Shown in pieces: positions 57,796 to 64,000 of a stretch of DNA of 64,000 nucleotides. The notes beneath the pieces are model-generated. The model had not been told where the DNA came from and made no database searches. It worked only from the letters and a program-made list of their open reading frames with translations. The stretch is from Eulemur rufifrons. Lineage: Eukaryota; Chordata; Mammalia; Primates; Lemuridae. Numbering within the stretch: the first letter of the stretch is position 1; each line of letters begins with the position of its first letter. The stretch is from positions 40,646,001-40,710,000 of the forward strand of contig NC_090986.1 of the NCBI RefSeq assembly GCF_041146395.1, given 5' to 3'. Both the position numbers and the translations under genes were made by a program.

Positions 57796-58485
57796 TTTTA
57801 CTTAGAGTATGTAAAGTGTAATACCATTTCTAAGAGGCTTAAATCAAACAAAAGGAATATGTAGTTTAGGGATTCATTGTGGTGAAACCAAAAACACCCA
57901 GAATGAAATTCACATCTTTGGAAGGTGGTTTTCTTTGGGTCGGGTAGTTTACGCAATATTGGTGATGTTCTAGTTCTTAAATTAGTTCAGAAGTTGCTGC
58001 ACAGTTTATAGATGTCTCCACATATATATGTAAATTATATGTAGATAAATATGTATATATGCAAATATATTTAATTTCGAATATATAAGTACTGCCTAGT
58101 AAATAGAAAGAAACCAAAGAAGTTGGGACTGACTCTAAGAAATCATTTCAAAAACAAGGTAAAGGAGCTAAACAGAAAAATAAAACCAAACAAAAAACAA
58201 ATAAGTGACCAACTAAGTTGGTAGGAATGGCTGGCTACACTGTCAGATTTTTTAACCATATATCATAATTGACATGTATGGATAGTCAAAACAGGATTTT
58301 AGTCCTCTATAGACCAAATCATAGTCTAATTATATTAATAATAACAGTTCAACTCAGGAGTGCAGCATGAACCCATCGCCATCATCACAACCATTCTCAC
58401 TAATATGTATTTAATTCTTACATACTAAATTTCTTTTAATAACAAGCCCCTGAATTTCATTTTAACCTTTGGTAAAAATAGATAT
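57796..58485. other. Unassigned; A/T microsatellite inside
   Basis: 58018-58090 is a TA-rich imperfect microsatellite. The rest is AT-rich unique-looking DNA. Confidence 0.5.
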
Positions 58486-59067
58486 ATTTTTTATTTCAGA
58501 ATATTACAGCGGTACAAATGCTTGGGTTACATAAATTGCCTTTGCACCACCCAAGTCAGAGCTACAAGTGTGCCCATCCCCTAGACAGTGCACATTGCAC
58601 CCGTAGGTGTGTGTTTACCCATCCCCTCCTCCCCCCTCCCACCTGCTCGACACCCGATGAATTTTAATTCCATATGTGCACATAAGTGTTGAACAATTAG
58701 TACAAATATAATGGTGAGTACATGTGGTATTTGTTTTTCCATTCTTGTGATACTTCACTTAGAAGAATGGGCTCCAGTTCTATCCAGGATAATGTGAGAG
58801 GTAGTTCATGATTTTTTTTTTTATGGCTGAGTAAGTCCTCCATACTACATTTTATTAATCCACTCATGTATTGATTGGCACTTGGGTTGTTTCCACATCT
58901 TTGCAATTGTGAATTGTGCTGCTATAAACATTCTAGTGCAGATGTCTTTTTCATAGAATGTATTCTTTTTCTTTTGGGTAGATGCCCAGTAATAGGATTG
59001 CTGGATCAAATGGTAGGTCTACTTTTAGTTCTTGGAGGTATCTCCATACTACTTTCCACAGAGGTTG
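58486..59067 (-). mobile_element. Lemur-type L1, 5'-truncated
   Basis: Poly(T), 3' UTR ('tattacagcggtacaaatgc', 'agtgcacattgcacccgtag'), then the ORF2 end ('ccagttctatccaggataat', 'ttgcaattgtgaattgtgct', 'aggattgctggatcaaatgg'). Ends at about 59067. No target-site duplication was found by eye. Confidence 0.95.
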
Positions 59068-60237
59068 AGCAGGAACACGGATAGAGCCAGAACAACCAGC
59101 AGCAGTGATAGGTGGACTGGTCTCTCTGAGGTAGAGCTTTGAATATAGCTCTGTGCAAGGGGCTCCTAGTCCCTGCGTTTTTCTGTTCTAATTTTCTGAA
59201 ATCCAGGAGAGATACTCTGATTCATCAAGCACAGAAAAGTATTAAGTCACGGTGAGTGGTAGGTGGCAGCTCACGAAACACAGACAGTGGCCATTCCAAT
59301 TCCAGTCAGCTATACAAGGTGGAAACAGTGAACTTGAGTTTGACCGACAGATCACATAGTGGTCCCATGTAATCTTCACTGTTAGAGGAGGTAAATGTTT
59401 TTCTAATCATAAAAGCTGAATGGCCCTCTGACGAATATTCTCTGAGCCCCTTTCCACTCCTCCTGTTGTAATTTGCATTCTTTTCACCTGATCTTGACTT
59501 TGGCCTCTTGAATTTCTAGAGAAAGGAAGCAAGATGAGAATCAGGATCATGTGTAGAATGGTCAGATTTTAAAACCCGTGCTGTAGTGGAGTTTAGTTTA
59601 AGGTACTTTATGTCCTTATTCCCTTTGATAAATGTGAATCTGTAGCAGAGATGCAAGACTTGAATGTTAGATTCCAATACTCTGTCTTAAAGGATAGATA
59701 ATATGACAGAATTTATAAGATTTGGTACTGAGGAATTTTATCTAATAGAGAATCAGTGGAGTAGGGCAAAATTTGCTGTAGATAAGGTAGCAAGGAACTA
59801 ATTTACCTAAGTTATTCTTTTCTATTATCTTAAACTTAAACACTTAATTAACATTTGAACATTTACTGTATATAAAGCATTGTATTTAAGGAGATAAGTT
59901 CTGAGAATTAAGTTTAGTGAAAACAATAGGCAAAAACCTATTAATCAGGGTTAAACCTGTTACAAATTAAAAAAAAATTACTCAACTCTATTTAATTAAC
60001 TTTGCTACCAGAAGTTACAAGTTTTGTGTATCAACCGTAGATAACAAAAATTGTTGCAGCTAGAGTTTAACAATAGAGGCAAATATTTGCATAAATGAAA
60101 TTGTTCCCAAAATTAAACTTGTAAAAGCAAATAAGAGGCATATTTCCTTATTGCAACAATGCACAAACTTCATAGAAATAATCTTTAATTTTATGTGCAG
60201 AGGAAATTGACTTTGTCTTTATGGTGTTGCTATCTAT
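59068..60237. other. Unassigned stretch
   Basis: No gene or repeat recognised in about 1.2 kb. Confidence 0.5.
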
Positions 60238-60596
60238 ATTCATTCAACCAATAATTTTTTAGCACTGATGATGTGTCAGGCATAATTCCTGGTTCTGAGG
60301 ATTTAAAAATTAAACAAAGTCTGTGCTACCAAGTTGCTTATTAGACTAATTGGGGATGATAGAAAAGTGAACAGTTACCCTTTTCTAGTCCAGTCTAACC
60401 AAGTTATACAAAATTGAATCATTGACAATTGGGCTCAGGCTAACAAACAATTCACAAAGTGTATCCCAGCTGAGTCTTAGAAATGATTAGGAATTTATCA
60501 GGTGTGTCTGGGAACAGGGGCTCATAGTGGGTCAGGAATGACTATCAGGTGGTAGAGTATTCTAGGCAGGAAGAGCTATAAAGTCATTCATTAAGC
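60238..60596 (-). mobile_element. L2 3' half, antisense
   Basis: 'ttcattcaaccaataattt', 'gatgatgtgtcaggcataat', then after a gap 'gtattctaggcaggaagag' match L2 read backwards from its 3' end. Confidence 0.65.
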
Positions 60597-60842
60597 AAAG
60601 CAAAAAATTCAGTCCCAAAAATACACTTATGTTGAGATTCAGAAAATAAACATAATGGTTAATCCATTTGGTGCCCAGGGGAATTTGATCCTTAGCTTGC
60701 ACTGACCTCAAAACAGTCAGAAGCTGAGCTGCTTTTTTTTTTAATCAAGCAAAGAGTTTATTAAATTTGTTGTATTTCAAAAAAGCTAAAAATTAGGGAA
60801 TTGTAGGAAAGTTTCATGGCCTCGGTTTAGTGATTTTTCAAT
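60597..60842. other. Unassigned
   Basis: A T-run at 60734-60743. Nothing else recognised. Confidence 0.5.
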
Positions 60843-61030
60843 ATTTTTTATTATTTCAAAATGTCACAAGGGTCTAAATGTTTGTGGTTAACTGGATCAC
60901 TTTTGTTATGATTGAGTCAGGGTTATAAGTGTGCCCATCACCCAGATAATGTTCATTGTACCTGTTAGGTAGGTTTTCGCCCTTCTCCCCTCCCACTAGT
61001 TGACTTCCCTCTGTTTTACTTCCTTCTGTG
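60843..61030 (-). mobile_element. L1 3' UTR, antisense part of an inverted L1
   Basis: 'ttatttcaaaatgtcacaag' and 'gtgtgcccatcacccagata' give the antisense 3' UTR. At about 61030 the orientation flips to sense ORF2. Confidence 0.85.
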
Positions 61031-61345
61031 CAAAGGAAACGAAGTAGTTTTATCAAAAAGACACCTGCACTTGAATGTCTATTGCAGCACAATTCACAAT
61101 TGCAAACATGTGGAATCAACCCAAGTGCCATCAATTCATGAATGGCTTAACAAAATATGGTATATGTATACTATGGAATACTATGCAGCCACAAATAGGG
61201 ATGAATTAAGGCTTTTTGCAACAATTTAGATGGAACTGGAGACCATTATCCTAAGCAAAGTATCACAAGAATGGAAAAACAAATGCGACATGTACTCTCT
61301 ATTAAACTGCAATTAACTGATGAGCACCCAGATGCATTTTGTTTG
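61031..61345 (+). mobile_element. L1 ORF2 end, 5'-inverted part
   Basis: 'tcaaaaagacacctgcactt', 'acaattcacaattgcaaac' and 'tactatggaatactatgcag' read the end of ORF2 in sense, followed by the first bases of the 3' UTR ('actgatgagcacccag'). Together with the antisense 3' UTR on its left this is the arrangement produced by twin priming: inverted 5' part joined to a normal 3' part. Confidence 0.85.
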
Positions 61346-62785
61346 TGGCAGTGCCAGTCATACTTACTGGCTTCCAACTCTAAGTAATTTATTCATAGTG
61401 TCTTTATATATTGTACACGTTCTAGACATTTTCACTCTTAGCAGTCACCGATCTTAAGTTTTCCAAGACATATGGAGGGCAGTTTTAAAATTCTCTGAAA
61501 CTTTTAGAACTTTCAAGACAGGCAAGAAATAAGTTAAATTTTCCAGCATCTCAGATACATTCATATGTCAGAATTACCCTCTTGTAGTCCAAGGTTATAT
61601 CTCATAACTCCTCAGATCTGGCTAGAGTTTATTACAGTGAAAAAACACCCACATGGCCCTGAATGCATATTTAATTTATGAGCATCAAAGGACAGATAAG
61701 TATCAAAGACAGATTTAGATACATTAAAATGTGGTTTCTATGTTTGTAATGATAGGCAAACACATAAAAAAATAATATGCTGAACACCTTGTACTACAAA
61801 ACAGCTGTAGGGAAGTCTTTGAGTAGAAATTATCCCAGTTTGGGAACATTAGATTAGACGTGAACATAAATTAAATACATTATTAATTCATTTTGAACAG
61901 TTGAACATTTAAGAAGGCTGTTTCTACCAGTGGAAACAAAGATGGAAAACTGTGGAATAGTTGTGAATTGCTCAGAATTCTGCCTTGCTTCCAGAAATTG
62001 AATTGGAAACAGATGTCTTCCCACAAAGTGAAAATGATCTTATTAGTAAATGCTTCTTTAAATGAAACACACGATGACAAAAAAGATTCTCTAGCAGACT
62101 CAAAGGAAAATAAATATTAGATAAGTTGGAAAATATGTCATGGTCTTCCAATTTCAGAAGTAGAGAGTAGCAATTTAGAGGCAATTTTCAGGGATGCTCA
62201 AAAAAAAATAAATAAATAAACCTCTGGAATTCACTTATAACTCATTTTTTTTTTTGTGAACATTTTGATTAACAACTAGAAATGGTTGATGAAAAGACCA
62301 GATATCTAAAAGAGGGCCCATCTTTCATCCTTTTTAGTGTAGTTTCAGACTCTGATGTACCTATTTTTGGTTGGTCAGAAGCACCAAAAAAGACTTTTAA
62401 GGAATTAAATAGAATAGTTTTGAAAAGAGGAAAAAAAATACTATAATTTATAAGAAAATAATCATTTTACTTTAACAATATTTATTACTGATTGTAAAAC
62501 TTTAGTTTTAAACCTCTATTAGCACAGACTAATTTTTGCTTACTCTGCATTTCTGATCAAAATAGTATGGCAGTTTCATATGTGAGTGTTGGGTTAGGTA
62601 TTTGGAGATGTTTCAAGGAGGATGACTATTTTTCTTGAATTCTAAAATACGGATGAAGAAATATGTCATATGGCATTGTGTCACAGCTCCCTACACAATA
62701 CTTTTTGAGACAGTTGGTTCTCCCCAGATATTTCTTTGATTTTTATTGGGGAAGTAGGACTAGGGAGGGGGTAGGGTAGGTTTCA
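61346..62785. other. Unassigned stretch
   Basis: About 1.4 kb with no repeat or gene recognised, apart from short A-rich runs (62201-62220). Confidence 0.5.
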
Positions 62786-62789
62786 TCGT

Positions 62790-62808
62790 TACCACCAGGG
62801 GGCAGCAG
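62790..62808 (+). promoter_or_regulatory. Candidate CTCF binding site
   Basis: CCACCAGGGGGCAG at 62792-62805, followed by CAGAG, matches the core of the vertebrate CTCF motif (CCASYAGRKGGCRS) at every core position. CTCF is an 11-zinc-finger protein that marks chromatin loop anchors and insulators; motif orientation matters for loop direction and here it points rightward. The site is not in a recognised repeat. Occupancy cannot be judged from sequence. Confidence 0.7.
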
Positions 62809-62828
62809 AGCCTGCAGGATCTCAAGAC

Positions 62829-63480
62829 ATGGTAGCGGCTCTACCAGCTAAGGTGAGTACGGTCTTGCGCTGTTCCTGCGCTTCTGCTGGGGGTGATCAT
62901 CAGAATGGTACAGGGAGTTGCTTTTTATTTTTCTTAAATTCTAGGACCCATGCCAGTATCAAATCATAATCTTTGAGGGAGTGGTCAGGGCATGTCTAGT
63001 TTCCAAAAGCTGCAGGTTTTTCTCATACGTGAGAACAGGTAAGGAGAAGGACAGGAGGTGGTTTCTCTGCAGTGGGCAGAGAAAACTATTGATCCCCAAG
63101 ACGAATGGCTACTTTCCCAGGGGCTGACCTGAGGAACTGGGGACATATGGACCAGAGATACAGGGTTTTCAGGGAACTTATCTGAGGGATATTTGGTCTC
63201 AGAGTCTCAAGTCACATGCTAGGAAGAAAGGTGAAACAGCCTGAACTCTTTTCCTGAGGTCTCCTAAGGCCTCTTATTTTAACTGATAGGGAAATACCCA
63301 CTGAGCTTAAGTTCATCACACTTGTCTCAGAGCTAAAAGTTGACCAACAAAGAGCTCTGATGATTCTTTTTTCTCCTAATTGCAGTTTCTCCCGTGCCTC
63401 TAACTTCAGCCACTGATTTCAGTATTCCCTCAAATAAGAAAATGCTTCCCTCTTTATTAAACTTTTAATATTTGCATTAA
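62829..63480 (+). other. Possible two-exon transcript signals
   Basis: A donor-like AAG|GTGAGT sits at 62850-62858 and an acceptor-like 'ttttttctcctaattgcag' ends at 63385, 0.5 kb apart. An ATTAAA word lies at 63456-63461. An ATG with purine at -3 and G at +4 at 62829 would give MVAALPAK before the donor, but the spliced frame stops within six codons. If transcribed it would be non-coding. Confidence 0.3.
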
Positions 63481-63912
63481 AAGCATTGACGGCAGTTAGA
63501 CCACAAAGTCCTGATTCTGTCTCAGATATGCAGTCTTGTCTTTTCTTTTTTGAGGTAGAGCCTCTTGCAAATTACCACCCTCTCGTTATGCTGGACTTAG
63601 AAGTGTGTAACTTCTTTTTTCTAATCTTCCAAGATCAAGTGTAAAAAAGGGTCTTTTCATTTGAACAGAGTTGAATCTAGAGCAGTCAAACAAGGACTGG
63701 ATAAAATTTGGGATAGCAAAGGAGAGAAAAGCACAGAAATTTTTATGGTTCTAGAAAATATTGCTTAAAAATAGGATTTGTTTTCTGGGCTCAAAAACTT
63801 CATTTTATTCAAGGTAGATCTCAAGAACAAAGGAGATCAGCATTATATTCTCCTTTTGTAGTAATTAGTTCTCTCCCAACTCTTTTTGGAGCACTGTAAC
63901 CTCCTCTCCCAA
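63481..63912. other. Unassigned
   Basis: Nothing recognised. Confidence 0.5.
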
Positions 63913-64000
63913 TTAGGCTAAGGAGTTTGAATTTTATTCTGGGTGCACTGGGAAACCTTTGGAGGGTTTTAACCAGGAAGGGGAGGTTCAATTTATGTTT
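63913..64000 (-). mobile_element. L2 fragment, antisense, running off the window
   Basis: 'ctaaggagtttgaattttat', 'gggaaacctttggagggttt' and 'aaccaggaagggga' follow the antisense L2 internal block also seen near 46.3 kb. Confidence 0.65.

Overview
This is about 64 kb of AT-rich mammalian DNA with no protein-coding gene I can support. It reads as intergenic or deep intronic sequence made mostly of interspersed repeats of several ages. The youngest repeats point to a strepsirrhine primate, most likely a lemur. Evidence for that: three Alu copies carry the 'gagcaagagcgagacccc' right-monomer style and, in two of them, an expanded linker; and several L1 3' ends have the tract reading 'tattacaggggtacaaatgt' on the + strand. 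This assignment rests on recalled family features, not on a search.

Layout: 0-5 kb holds L2, MIR, a possible MER5 and two old antisense L1 3' ends (3.5-4.1 and 4.5-5.0 kb). 6.2-7.7 kb is an antisense ancient L1 5' region. 9.1-12.7 kb is a nested antisense L1 block: ORF2 scraps, a 3' end, a 99-bp piece copied from 5.1 kb, then a GC-rich 5' UTR with its terminal YY1-type motif at 12.66 kb. 15.4-16.6 kb has a sense Alu, MER5A and two MIRs. 17.4-18.3 kb is an ERVL-MaLR LTR followed by an LTR-like block. 18.7-21 kb is nearly repeat-free. 22.3-25.2 kb has a 5'-truncated L1 with clear target-site duplications, a nearly complete MST-type LTR and a Tigger2-like DNA transposon. 28-30.5 kb has old L1, MIR and an antisense Alu. 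33.5-34.6 kb has MIR, L2 and an ATCC microsatellite. 38-42.5 kb has several MIRs and LTR fragments. 43.4-49.2 kb is dense: L1 scraps, an L2 reverse-transcriptase fragment, a sense L1 3' end, an IFITM1-like processed pseudogene split by an Alu, and a long sense ancient L1. 50.8-52.6 kb is an ancient L1 5' UTR interrupted by a younger L1. 54.6-57.8 kb has a decayed Tigger1 transposase, antisense L1 and several LTRs. 58.5 and 60.8 kb carry two more lemur-type L1s, the second with a twin-priming inversion. The last kilobases hold a textbook CTCF motif and candidate splice signals.

No operon-like or pathway organisation exists here. The history is one of retroposition, nested insertion and decay. 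The items most worth a second look are: the 99-bp copy inside the L1 block; an exact 20-mer shared between a unique stretch and an LTR 1.7 kb away; a target-site word present three times around the 15.5-kb Alu; the IFITM1-like pseudogene; and the CTCF/splice-signal cluster near 62.8-63.5 kb. I did not find a convincing new biological system. Family names are from memory and need a repeat-library search; orientations and the motifs quoted were read directly.
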